DNA from: Halioglobus maricola
GTDB taxonomy: Bacteria; Pseudomonadota; Gammaproteobacteria; Pseudomonadales; Halieaceae
Reading direction: 5' to 3'
NCBI RefSeq assembly: GCF_009388985.1
Contig: NZ_CP036422.1
Span: forward strand, 1,378,501-1,442,500
DNA length: 64,000 nucleotides
Numbering within the stretch: position 1 is the stretch's first letter; each line of letters starts with the position of its first letter. The notes under the pieces are model-generated. The model was not told the DNA's origin. It saw nothing but the letters and a program-made list of their open reading frames with translations, and searched no databases. The position numbers and the translations under genes are program-made. Shown one piece after another: positions 25,401 to 33,714 of this stretch.

Positions 25401-25976
25401 ATGTCCTGCCTGTATGCTCGCCTCGCGCTGCCACTCTTATTGCTGATCATTGGTTTGCCCGCCTTCGCGGGTGGGGCCAACAATGTCCTCGATGCATTCC
25501 ATCGCGCGGCCGCGGAAGCTGACCTCGATACATATTTTTCGTTGCTGACGGAGGAGGTTGTTTTTCTCGGCACAGACGGCACTGAACGCTGGCAGGGGGA
25601 TGAGTTTCGTGAGTTTGCCCGGCCGCATTTTGAATCGGGGCGGGGTTGGGAATACCGGCCACTGTCGCGCAATGTGGCATATTCCGAAGATGGCGATATT
25701 GCCTGGTTCGACGAGGCTCTGGAACATGACAAACTGGGGCATTGTCGCAGCAGTGGTGTGCTGCAACGAGTCGATGGGCAGTGGAAAGTTGCCCAGTACA
25801 ACCTCAGCGTGCCGGTGCCAAATGGACTGGTGCTCTCAGTGGTAGAGCAGATTCAGGCGGTAGATACAGACGCAGTTGCCGCACCAGAGCCGGCTGCAAT
25901 AGCGGAGGAGCCAGCGGAGAAGCGCGCCTCGTGCCGCAAGAAGCGGCACAAGACGAACAAGCCTGCAGGCTGCTAG
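25401..25976 (+). CDS. Exported NTF2/SnoaL-like protein (DUF4440-like)
   Basis: The start is taken as the ATG at 25401, one codon after an in-frame TTG, giving 191 residues. A signal peptide ends near AFAGG at residue 24. The next 120 residues follow the SnoaL/DUF4440 pattern of a cone-shaped fold: helix DAFHRAAAEADLDTYFSLL, FLGTDGTERWQG, and a final strand ending WKVAQYNLSVPVPN. A low-complexity Ala/Glu tail and a basic, Cys-containing end (SCRKKRHKTNKPAGC) close it. The ligand is unknown. Its TAG overlaps the stop of rapA in CTAG. Confidence 0.78.
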   Translation: MSCLYARLALPLLLLIIGLPAFAGGANNVLDAFHRAAAEADLDTYFSLLTEEVVFLGTDGTERWQGDEFREFARPHFESGRGWEYRPLSRNVAYSEDGDIAWFDEALEHDKLGHCRSSGVLQRVDGQWKVAQYNLSVPVPNGLVLSVVEQIQAVDTDAVAAPEPAAIAEEPAEKRASCRKKRHKTNKPAGC

Positions 25977-28735
25977 GTGGTAATGATCAGTCGCAGGGCC
26001 TGCAGCTGCAGGTTGGCGTGCGCGATGTGGATTGCGCACTCTTCAATACGATAACGCAGGTTCTCCAGTTCTTCCTCACGAATCGAGGGATTGACCTCAC
26101 GCAGCGCTTCCAATCGCGCCAGTTCCGCGCCGAGTTCACTGCGCATCAGATTTTCAGCGTCCGTTAAAACTTCCTTGAGTCGCACCTCGGCCTGCGCTTT
26201 GGCCAGGCTCATCTTCGCATCCACTTCGCGGTGTACCTGCTTGATGATGGCGAGCGCGGTCGGCTTCTTCACTTTTTCTACCAGCGAGTTCAGACGCTCG
26301 TGGGGTACCAGGTTCGCTAACTCCTTGCCACGCGCATCCACCAGCAAGCGCATGGGCGTCAACGGTAAGAAACGCTCAACCTGCAACGATTTCGGGGCGA
26401 CACAGTTCACGGTAAACAGGGCTTCCAGCAGCATGGTGCCGGCTGCCACGCCCTTGAGTTTGATTGTGCCCAGAGCGGCATTGCCCAATTCGGTTGAATG
26501 CACCATGTCCATTGCTTCATGGATCATGGGGTGTTCCCAGGTGACGAACTCCATGTCTTCCCGCGCCAGTGCTTTATCTCGGCTGAAGGTCACGGTCGTT
26601 CCCTCGTCGCCTACATAGGGAAAGTGGCCGGTGAGCATGTGTTCCGATGGGCGCAGGATCAGGGTTTGCTCTGAGTGGAATTCCTGGTCGACGCCAAAGG
26701 CCTCGCACAGTGCTTCCAGGTAGTTCTCGAGAGTGTCGCCACTTTCCAGCCCTTCGATTTCGTTGATCAGGGCGTCCGCCACATCCCGGCGACAGGAGTT
26801 GCGTTCAATCAGTCGGTCGCGACCTTCTCGCAGCTCTTCGCGGGTGCGATGGGTGAAGTCTGCTGAGTCGACCAGAAGCGTATCAAACGCCTCTGTGCGC
26901 GTCTTGAGTTGCTCCACAAGCCGGTCGCGGAACGTTTCGAGAATCATAGTGCCGGCGCTGCAGCTGTCGCGGAACAAATCCAGCCCGCGGTCATACCAGT
27001 CCAGCAGCGTTTCCTGGGGTGTGCCCTCAAGGTAGGGTACGTGGATTTCCACATCGTGTTGCTGGCCAATCCGGTCCAGGCGACCGATGCGCTGTTCCAA
27101 CAGGTCGGGGTTCATTGGCAGGTCAAACAGGATGAGATGGCGGGAGAACTGAAAGTTCCGACCTTCACTGCCGATCTCGGAACATACCAGAGTCTGCGCG
27201 CCATTGGTTTCGTCCGCGAAATAGGCAGCGGCGCGATCTCGCTCAATGATAGAGAGGCCTTCATAAAACGCAGAGGAGCGAATGCCTGCTCGCATATGCA
27301 GATAATGCTCCAGGGCTACTGCTGTGGTGGCATGGGCGCAGATCACCAGCACTTTTTCGGGGCGAAGTTCTTTCAGTGTCTTGACCAGCCACTCGACGCG
27401 CGGGTCGAAATCCAACCAGCTATCATCGTAGTAGGGCAGCTCTGGGTGCAGGCGCTCGATGAGGTCGACCTGCGCATGTGCATATTCCTCGGGCACAGGC
27501 AGTGGGTGGCGATGCAGTATGCGTTGGGGGAAGCCCTCAACTGCGGCACGCGTATTTCTGAACAGGACCCTGCCAGTGCCGTGACGGTCGAGCAATTGGT
27601 TGACCAGTTCTCCTGCCGGGAGAGAACGGTCGAGGTCGGCGGGCAAGTCCTCGGGTACAGTGCCGGCTTCCAGAGCGTCTGCCATCGCGCTCATCTGCCG
27701 ATACTCCAGCTCCTGTTCCTTGAATGCTTCGAGATCGTGGAAACGCGATGGATCCAGCAGCCTGAGGCGGGCAAAGTGGCTCGCCTGGCCGATCTGTTCG
27801 GGCGTTGCGGTGAGCAGCAGCAGGCCGGGTGAGACCTGCGACAGCGATTCGACAAAGCGATAGTCTTCGCCGGGCTCGTCCTCTGACCAGTGCAGGTGAT
27901 GGGCTTCATCGACCACGACCAGGTCCCAGCCCGCGTCCAGCGCCAGTTGTTGCAGGTGATCGTTCGCTTCGAACATCTCCATCGAGCACAGCACGAGCTG
28001 CTCTGCCTCGAAGGGATTTCCCTCGTCCATTTGCGCCAATCGATCGATATCGAACAGGGCAAAGTGGAGGTTGAAGCGGCGCAGCATTTCGACCAGCCAC
28101 TGGTGCATCAGACTGGGGGGCAGAAGCACGAGGACGCGGCTGGCACGCCCGGTGAGCAACTGCTGATGAATGATCATGCCTGCTTCGATGGTTTTACCCA
28201 GGCCCACCTCGTCGGCGAGCAGTACACGCGGGGCGTGGCGCTGGCCCACTTCATTGGCAATGTACAGCTGGTGATGGAGTAAGCTGGTACGCGATCCCAT
28301 GAGGCCGCTGGCCGGGCTTCTCTGCAGACGGTCAGTGTGCTCCAACGTCGCGACGCGCAGGGCGAAGTCGCTGTTCTTGTCGAAGTGACCGTTGAGCAAG
28401 CGCTGCTGTGGTGTGGTGAGCTGGACGAAGGCGTCCAGTTCCAGTTCAGATACCGCGATCTGTTCCTCGTGGTGATCGGTACCGGTATACATGAGCAGGC
28501 CATGCTGTTCATGTACGTCGGTTACCACGAGTTCCACACCTTCGACGGTATTAATGTGGTCGCCGACCTTGAATCGCAGCCTTGTCAGGGGCGCGTTCTC
28601 GATCGCGTAAGTGCGCTCCTCGCCGACGGCGGGAAAGCTGAGGGTGATGCGGCGCGGTTCAACTTCGACCACCACGCCAAGGCCGAGCTGGGCGTCAGCA
28701 TGACTGACCCAGCGCTGTCCAATGAGGTATTCCAT
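25973..28735 (-). CDS. rapA: RNA polymerase-associated ATPase RapA
   Basis: This 920-residue Swi2/Snf2 protein starts with the tandem Tudor-like region typical of RapA (MEYLIGQRWVSHADAQLGLG). It has Walker A in DEVGLGKTIEAG near residue 175, Walker B VVDEAHHL near 275, and helicase motifs V-VI in the second RecA lobe, then the long C-terminal part specific to RapA. RapA binds RNA polymerase and helps recycle it after transcription. E. coli RapA has 968 residues, so this one is somewhat short but complete. I use the ATG at 28735, one codon after an in-frame TTG. TatD lies 20 bases upstream. Confidence 0.95.
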   Translation of the reverse strand: MEYLIGQRWVSHADAQLGLGVVVEVEPRRITLSFPAVGEERTYAIENAPLTRLRFKVGDHINTVEGVELVVTDVHEQHGLLMYTGTDHHEEQIAVSELELDAFVQLTTPQQRLLNGHFDKNSDFALRVATLEHTDRLQRSPASGLMGSRTSLLHHQLYIANEVGQRHAPRVLLADEVGLGKTIEAGMIIHQQLLTGRASRVLVLLPPSLMHQWLVEMLRRFNLHFALFDIDRLAQMDEGNPFEAEQLVLCSMEMFEANDHLQQLALDAGWDLVVVDEAHHLHWSEDEPGEDYRFVESLSQVSPGLLLLTATPEQIGQASHFARLRLLDPSRFHDLEAFKEQELEYRQMSAMADALEAGTVPEDLPADLDRSLPAGELVNQLLDRHGTGRVLFRNTRAAVEGFPQRILHRHPLPVPEEYAHAQVDLIERLHPELPYYDDSWLDFDPRVEWLVKTLKELRPEKVLVICAHATTAVALEHYLHMRAGIRSSAFYEGLSIIERDRAAAYFADETNGAQTLVCSEIGSEGRNFQFSRHLILFDLPMNPDLLEQRIGRLDRIGQQHDVEIHVPYLEGTPQETLLDWYDRGLDLFRDSCSAGTMILETFRDRLVEQLKTRTEAFDTLLVDSADFTHRTREELREGRDRLIERNSCRRDVADALINEIEGLESGDTLENYLEALCEAFGVDQEFHSEQTLILRPSEHMLTGHFPYVGDEGTTVTFSRDKALAREDMEFVTWEHPMIHEAMDMVHSTELGNAALGTIKLKGVAAGTMLLEALFTVNCVAPKSLQVERFLPLTPMRLLVDARGKELANLVPHERLNSLVEKVKKPTALAIIKQVHREVDAKMSLAKAQAEVRLKEVLTDAENLMRSELGAELARLEALREVNPSIREEELENLRYRIEECAIHIAHANLQLQALRLIITT

Positions 28736-28754
28736 CAACTACTCTTGAAGGCCA

Positions 28755-29567
28755 TCAATTACGAGTGAAAAAAAGTGCCTCACTATTACGGTAGACCTGT
28801 CTCAGCAGTTCTTCCACCTCGATCTGCATTGTGGCAGCCACCTGTTCGGCGATAAAGGGGAGGTAGAAGGGTGCATTTGGCCTGCCGCGGTAGGGCACAG
28901 GGGTTAAATAGGGGGCGTCAGTTTCCAGTAGGGCCTGTTCGACAGGCGTGGCAGCGATGACGTCGCGAACATTGTCGGCGCGATTGAACGTGGCGATACC
29001 ATTAAAACCCAGCATGAAGCCTTCGCCCAGACAGTACTCCGCCAGGGCCATGCCGGAGGTGAAGCTGTGGATCACCCCTTTGCGTGGCAGACAGTCACTG
29101 AAGTTGGCCAGGATCGCTTGAGTATCCTCGTCTGCCTCGCGGGTGTGAATCACCACGGGCAGGTCGGTATCGGCGGCGATCTGGAGCTGCTGCTCAAAGA
29201 CTTTGCGCTGGGTCGCGCGGTCGGCGTGGTCATAGTGATAGTCGAGGCCAATTTCGCCCACGGCCAGGATGCGGTCGTCGGCGACATGCTCGCGAACTTC
29301 GGCCTCGACCTCAGCGTTGTAGTGCTCGGCTTCGTGCGGATGAATACCCTGAGTGCCCCAGATGTCGGGGGCATGACGGGTCAGCGTGCGGACCTTGGCC
29401 AGATTGTCTGGGGAGACTGCGATGGTGATGATTCTTTCGACGCCTACCTGACGGGCTTTTTCGAGGGTGCTGTCGAGCTCCTCGCCCTCCAGATAGTCAA
29501 GGTGGCAGTGGGTCTCGATAATCGGCGTCTGAAAAAGTGGGATTTCCCGGCGCTTCTTTTTGCTCAT
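28755..29567 (-). CDS. TatD-family metal-dependent hydrolase
   Basis: From the ATG at 29567 the protein has 270 residues, the normal length. Metal ligands are visible in order: HCHLD near the start, Glu in GEIGLDYHYD, His in VIHTREADED, His in IHSFTSG, and Asp in ETDAPYLTP. TatD enzymes are 3'-5' exonucleases or related deoxyribonucleases involved in DNA repair or quality control. Which of the TatD, YcfH or YjjV subgroups this is cannot be fixed by eye. The LysR gene ends 20 bases upstream, so they probably share a transcript. Confidence 0.9.
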   Translation of the reverse strand: MSKKKRREIPLFQTPIIETHCHLDYLEGEELDSTLEKARQVGVERIITIAVSPDNLAKVRTLTRHAPDIWGTQGIHPHEAEHYNAEVEAEVREHVADDRILAVGEIGLDYHYDHADRATQRKVFEQQLQIAADTDLPVVIHTREADEDTQAILANFSDCLPRKGVIHSFTSGMALAEYCLGEGFMLGFNGIATFNRADNVRDVIAATPVEQALLETDAPYLTPVPYRGRPNAPFYLPFIAEQVAATMQIEVEELLRQVYRNSEALFFTRN

Positions 29568-29587
29568 AATTTCGCTGTCTGGTGCTA

Positions 29588-30562
29588 TCAGGTACTGCCT
29601 GCGGCCACGCGTTGACGAAGCTTCTGAGGCTGGGTTGGGCGCAGGTCGCGGATGGTACAGGTGATCTGTTCCCATAGCCAGTTGTGCATGAGAGAGTTTG
29701 CGGTGCGGTTGTGGCTGACCAGCACATAATCCACCGAAAGGTCGCCGGCATCGGGGAACGGCTGGGCAGCAATCCCCTGGCTTACGCTCTCATTCTGCAG
29801 CAAGAATGCGGGGCCCGGCATCAGGTAGTCTGTGTTGCGCAGTACCTCCATCGCGGTCATCAGGTGAGAGATCTCCAGCGATCCGCGGGAACGCTGGCGA
29901 GCCTCCTCAAGGCTCGATGTGATCGGCGCAACATCCAACTGCTCCCGGTCCGAGATATAGAGTCGAATGGTGGGGTATTGCTGAATGTCCTGAGTGCTGA
30001 CCGGGCCACTGGAAAGGGGGTGGTCGGACCGCATCAGCAAAACTGGCGGGCTCCCACCCAGATCGGCAAGGCGAAAGTCAGAACCGTACTGGCTCTGGCG
30101 AATGTGGATGGCGAAGTCGAGATTGCCCAGGGCCAGCTGTTCCAGCTGGTTTTCAACGCGGGTGACGATTCGCAGGTGGAGCAACGGTGCCTGGGCCTGC
30201 AAGCGTGCCGCCAGGATCGGAAGCAGGGTCACGCCGATGTACTCAGAGACGGCGAGGGTAACTTCGGTATCGCAATCGGCAGGATTGAAATGGGTGTTAC
30301 TCACCAGATTGCTGATGCCGGCGAGAACCTCGGTGAGCCCCTGGTTCAGTTCTATCGCCCTGGGTGTTGGCTGCATGCCGTGGCTAGTGCGGGTGAAAAG
30401 AGGGTCGTCAAACAGGTTTCTTAGCCGGGAAAGCGTTTTACTCATGGCCGGCTGGGTAATGTGGAGTCGCTCAGCCGCTCGCGAAACATTCTTCTCCTCC
30501 ATTAAAACTTGCAAGGATATCAATAGGTTAAGATCAATTTTGGCGAGCTCGCGAGTATCCAT
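29588..30562 (-). CDS. LysR-family transcriptional regulator (NodD/LeuO-like)
   Basis: The 324-residue regulator has the LysR winged helix-turn-helix at residues 9-66 (LNLLISLQVLMEEKNVSRAA, then ITQPAMSKTLSRLR) and a PBP2-type effector domain from about residue 95. The HTH wording is that of the NodD/LeuO branch. The gene starts at an AT-rich intergenic region. Facing it on the other strand is no protein gene but a structured sequence that ends in a strong intrinsic terminator (30737-30761), so its divergent target may be a small RNA. Downstream on its own strand is tatD. Confidence 0.92.
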   Translation of the reverse strand: MDTRELAKIDLNLLISLQVLMEEKNVSRAAERLHITQPAMSKTLSRLRNLFDDPLFTRTSHGMQPTPRAIELNQGLTEVLAGISNLVSNTHFNPADCDTEVTLAVSEYIGVTLLPILAARLQAQAPLLHLRIVTRVENQLEQLALGNLDFAIHIRQSQYGSDFRLADLGGSPPVLLMRSDHPLSSGPVSTQDIQQYPTIRLYISDREQLDVAPITSSLEEARQRSRGSLEISHLMTAMEVLRNTDYLMPGPAFLLQNESVSQGIAAQPFPDAGDLSVDYVLVSHNRTANSLMHNWLWEQITCTIRDLRPTQPQKLRQRVAAGST

Positions 30563-30624
30563 AGCGCCTGATATAATTTCAATTCATGTTATTCATAATA
30601 ATAATACATTGGATACATATCACA

Positions 30625-30763
30625 AGCAGGTCTAATCTGGGTGCAACTCGAAACACAGAGCCCCAAATGCCGGGGCTGACAGCGGCAAGTCCGCTGCCGA
30701 TGGCAACCCATCCAGGTCCAACAAGAGTTATTTTCGAACCCGCCGCTTGGCGGGTTTTTTTAT
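30625..30763 (+). ncRNA. Candidate small RNA divergent from the LysR gene
   Basis: No protein gene is on this strand between 30562 and the terminator at 30737-30761, yet the sequence is strongly structured. TGGGTGC at 30638-30644 pairs with 30703-30710 (one bulge) and encloses two perfect hairpins: AGCCCC/GGGGCT (30659-30677) and CAGCGG/CCGCTG (30680-30696). That gives a three-way junction followed by an unpaired CA-rich stretch and the terminator. Possible -10 boxes (TACATT at 30605, TACATA at 30614) lie in the AT-rich part. The 5' end is a guess. It matches no RNA family I know. Confidence 0.6.
30737..30761 (+). terminator. Strong intrinsic terminator of the divergent transcript
   Basis: AACCCGCC at 30737-30744 pairs with GGCGGGTT at 30749-30756 around a GCTT loop, and five further T follow to 30761. 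The T-tract is on the plus strand only. The reverse direction lacks one, so the element ends a rightward transcript and is not the terminator of lutC, whose stop codon it overlaps. Confidence 0.85.
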
Positions 30764-31458
30764 GCCCCGGCGAGGCGCTGGGCTTCCTGCAGCGAATCTT
30801 CGGGAATGTCGCCCATCACCACAATATGTAATCCGCGTGGGCCGTGGGCACCATACACCAGTGTGGCTTCGACATCGGCGGTACTAGAGGGGCCGGCGAT
30901 GCAATTGATGCCTCTGGGTCGCGTGCCCTGCTCCAACTCGGGAGAAAGCTCTTTCCAGAGTGCATCCAGGTCGGGAATGATATTCCCCGCATCCAGTAAC
31001 AGCACATGCTGTTCCGGTAAAAAACTATTGGGCGCCGGATTCTGCTTGCCCGTGAGGGTGACAACCGCGCCTGTCTCAGCGACGCCCCAGCGGCCATAAC
31101 CCAGTGCAACAGGCTCGCCGGGTTCCAGTTCACCGAAGCGCGGCAGAACACCGCCGTCTCGCCATGGCATAGCGGCCAGTTGCGGTGCATTGCTGGCGAC
31201 CAACCGGTGGCTGCGGTGATGTTCATAGAGATACTGGCCCACAGCCTTTACCGCCGCGGTTCGGTCCGCCGCCAGAGCGACAGTTGCCTGATTCTTGAGC
31301 AGGCGCGCCATAAAGGCCACGGCAAGGTTTTCGTGCAGGAGGGGCGCGGTGGGCGCCGTGCCAAAACTGGCTAGCTCGCGCTCGATGTCGACGCCTTTGC
31401 TCCCGGCACTCGCACCGCGTACCCGGGCCATGATTCTGGAGCGGCTTTCACTACTCAT
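30760..31458 (-). CDS. lutC: Lactate utilisation protein C (LUD domain)
   Basis: The protein is 232 residues from the ATG at 31458, which lies inside the end of lutB; two in-frame GTG codons just upstream are alternatives. It has the LUD-domain pattern with the glycine-rich WGVAETGAVV and the late GPSSTADVEATLVYGAHGP segments. LutC acts with LutA and LutB in the iron-sulfur complex that oxidises L-lactate to pyruvate. It is the last gene of lutABC, and its stop overlaps the terminator of the rightward transcript from 30.6 kb. Confidence 0.88.
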   Translation of the reverse strand: MSSESRSRIMARVRGASAGSKGVDIERELASFGTAPTAPLLHENLAVAFMARLLKNQATVALAADRTAAVKAVGQYLYEHHRSHRLVASNAPQLAAMPWRDGGVLPRFGELEPGEPVALGYGRWGVAETGAVVTLTGKQNPAPNSFLPEQHVLLLDAGNIIPDLDALWKELSPELEQGTRPRGINCIAGPSSTADVEATLVYGAHGPRGLHIVVMGDIPEDSLQEAQRLAGA

Positions 31459-32869
31459 CACCACGACTCCTGGCTTTGTACTGTTTCATGAAGGTGTCGC
31501 CCTGTGGCGCGGGGAAATCGCGCACTTGGGTCCAGCCGCTGGCCAGTGGCAAGCGTTTGAAGACTCCCTTTTTCTTTCCCAGCCTGGCCATGACGCCAAC
31601 GCCAAGGTCCACGAAAAATCGATACAGCGTGGGACGTGCCGCAAGGAAAGCGTGCAGGCGCAGGCCGCCGCGCCAACTGCGTGGGGTGATTTTTTGTTGA
31701 CTCTGTTCGTGACGCAGGTCGCGCAATAGGTCCGGCAGTGGAATGTCAGAGGGACACACTTCAGCACAGCGGCCGCAACTGGTGCAGGCGTTGGGCAGCG
31801 CTTCTGCCTCCTCCAGGGAAGATAGCAGTGGAGTGAGTACCGAACCCATCGGCCCTGTATAGACAGCGCCGTAGCTGTGCCCCCCAACAGAGGTGAAAAT
31901 CGGGCAGTGATTGAGGCATGCGCCACAACGGATGCACTGCAGCATTTCCTTGTAGTCACTGGCGAGGATGTCGGAACGTTTGTTGTCCAGGAGGACAAAG
32001 TGGGTTTCCAGTGGCCCGTCGGTGTCTCCTTCGCGCCGTGGTCCTGAGTAGAAACTGGTATAGCAGGTCTGAGGTTGACCGGTTGCGGAGCGCACTAGCA
32101 AGCGTTGCACAGCTGCGGCGTCTTCTCCGCGAGGCAGGATTCGGTCCAGGGTGGTGCACACGATCAGTATGGACGGCAGGTTGGCACACAGATCGCCATT
32201 GCCCTCGTTGGTGACGAGCATGGAATAGCCGGTTTCGGCAATAAGGGCATTGGAACCAATAATACCCACGTCCGCCTTTAAAAAGGTCTCGCGCAGCATC
32301 TGGCGGGCTTCGCTTACGAGGGCCGGGATGTCCTCCAGTTCGCGCTCACCCAGCGGGTGCTTGTCGAAGAACAAGTCGCGAATATCGCTTTGCGACTTGT
32401 GCAGTGCCGGGCCGACGATATGGCTGGGTGTTTCGCCCGCCAGCTGGATGATGTACTCGCCGAGGTCGGTTTCGACAACATCGAGGCCTCCCCGCTGCAG
32501 ATAGTCATTCAGCCCGGTTTCTTCGGTCACCATCGACTTGCCTTTGGCGACCAGGCGCGCGCTGTGCTGCTGGCAGATATCCAGCACGATCGAATTCAGC
32601 TCGGCGCCGGTGTCGGCGAAATGCACCTGGTTGCCGTTGTTAGTGGCTTCCAATTCAAAACGCGCGAGATAGTAGTCCAGGTTGTCGAGGGTGTGCTGGC
32701 GAATGCGTTTGTTGTGTTGGCGCAGTGCCTCAAATTCACCCAGTTCGTCCATCGCCGCATCGCGTAGCAGTGGCATGAAAAGGCCCAGCATATCGCGACG
32801 CTTTACTTGCTCCGTCTTTTCCAGCGCGTCTTCAGACAAGGCATAGAACTGATCGCTGTGCTGTTCCAT
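31451..32869 (-). CDS. lutB: Lactate utilisation iron-sulfur protein B
   Basis: The 472-residue protein has an N-terminal LUD-type domain and a C-terminal double 4Fe-4S ferredoxin region with CIRCGACLNHCP near residue 305 and CTSCGRCAEVCP near residue 355, then a helical tail. This is the LutB/YkgF layout at normal length. It should carry electrons in lactate oxidation to the quinone pool or another acceptor. Its ATG directly follows the lutA stop with no gap, and lutC starts inside its 3' end, so the three genes are one translational unit. Confidence 0.93.
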   Translation of the reverse strand: MEQHSDQFYALSEDALEKTEQVKRRDMLGLFMPLLRDAAMDELGEFEALRQHNKRIRQHTLDNLDYYLARFELEATNNGNQVHFADTGAELNSIVLDICQQHSARLVAKGKSMVTEETGLNDYLQRGGLDVVETDLGEYIIQLAGETPSHIVGPALHKSQSDIRDLFFDKHPLGERELEDIPALVSEARQMLRETFLKADVGIIGSNALIAETGYSMLVTNEGNGDLCANLPSILIVCTTLDRILPRGEDAAAVQRLLVRSATGQPQTCYTSFYSGPRREGDTDGPLETHFVLLDNKRSDILASDYKEMLQCIRCGACLNHCPIFTSVGGHSYGAVYTGPMGSVLTPLLSSLEEAEALPNACTSCGRCAEVCPSDIPLPDLLRDLRHEQSQQKITPRSWRGGLRLHAFLAARPTLYRFFVDLGVGVMARLGKKKGVFKRLPLASGWTQVRDFPAPQGDTFMKQYKARSRGDE

Positions 32870-33640
32870 TTAGCCTTCCCGCTCGCCGATGGCGGGTCCG
32901 TATAGATCCCCGCTGAGAATTTCAGCGACGTGGCGCACTTCAATATCAAGGCCTTCGCGGCGCGCACGACCGGCGATGTTGAGCAGGCAGCCTAGATCAC
33001 CGCCCGTGAGAATTGCCGCGTTTGTTGCGCTCGCGTTGCGCAATTTGTCGTCGGCCATCTTGGCCGAAATGTCGGGCATTTTGGCGCAAAAAGTACCACC
33101 GAAGCCGCAGCAGACATCGCTCTGCTGCATTTCAGTGACATCAACCCCACACAGTGATTTGAGGAGCTGGCGCGGTTGCTCCTTTATGCCCAGTTCGCGC
33201 AGACCAGCACAGCTGTCGTGATAGGTGAGGGGGGGGAGTTGAGTGGGGTGAGCAGGTGGCGTATCCAGTTTAACTACATCGGTTAGAAAGCTGGTCAGCT
33301 CCCAGGTTTTCTCTGCGAGCGCCAGGGCCCGCTCGCGCCATTCGCCTGTAAGTAATTTGGGATAGTGGTGGACGATCATGCCTGCGCAGGAGCCGGAGGG
33401 GGCTACCACGTACTCAGCGTGCTCGAATAATTCGATGGTTCTTTTGGCCACGGGTATCGTGCTTTCGTACTCGCCGCTGTTGTAGCCGGGTTGGCCACAG
33501 CAGGTTTGCTCGACGGGCACGGAGACCTCGCAACCGGCGTGCTCGAGCAGACGAATAGTGGCGAAGGCAACGGACGGCCGCATCAGGTCTGCGAGGCAGG
33601 TGACAAACAGGGAAACTTGCGGCGCGGTACTGTGGTTCAT
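32870..33640 (-). CDS. lutA: Lactate utilisation iron-sulfur protein A
   Basis: This 256-residue protein has two cysteine-rich CCG domains, seen as EQTCCGQPGYNSG near residue 45 and DVCCGFGGTFC near residue 185, as in LutA/YkgE and the C-terminal part of glycolate oxidase GlcF. Together with LutB and LutC it oxidises L-lactate. It is the first gene of the operon, with a possible -10 box TATACT upstream. No lactate permease or LldR-type repressor gene is adjacent, so transport and control must be encoded elsewhere, or control comes from the LysR regulator beyond lutC. Confidence 0.93.
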   Translation of the reverse strand: MNHSTAPQVSLFVTCLADLMRPSVAFATIRLLEHAGCEVSVPVEQTCCGQPGYNSGEYESTIPVAKRTIELFEHAEYVVAPSGSCAGMIVHHYPKLLTGEWRERALALAEKTWELTSFLTDVVKLDTPPAHPTQLPPLTYHDSCAGLRELGIKEQPRQLLKSLCGVDVTEMQQSDVCCGFGGTFCAKMPDISAKMADDKLRNASATNAAILTGGDLGCLLNIAGRARREGLDIEVRHVAEILSGDLYGPAIGEREG

Positions 33641-33674
33641 GTGTTGGCCTGGTGCCCCCCAAAGATTAGCGACC

Positions 33675-33680
33675 AGTATA
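33675..33680 (-). promoter_or_regulatory. Candidate -10 box of lutABC
   Basis: Read on the minus strand, 33680-33675 is TATACT (5 of 6 to TATAAT), 35 bases before the lutA ATG. No convincing -35 box lies 16-18 bases upstream, which may mean an activator is needed. Confidence 0.35.
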
Positions 33681-33714
33681 TCTGATTAACACGCAGTGGG
33701 TAGCGTCGGACAGT

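Noticed and set aside
26909-27832. 307-residue plus-strand frame inside rapA
   Set aside because: Antisense to conserved helicase motifs; composition is that of a shadow frame.
30737-30761. The hairpin read as terminator of lutC
   Set aside because: On the minus strand the stem is followed by TTCGAAAATA, not a T-tract, so it works only for a rightward transcript.
30625-30763. 4.5S signal recognition particle RNA, 6S RNA or a known riboswitch
   Set aside because: The conserved GGAAGGAAGCAGCC-type core of 4.5S RNA is absent, and I find no known riboswitch signature boxes.
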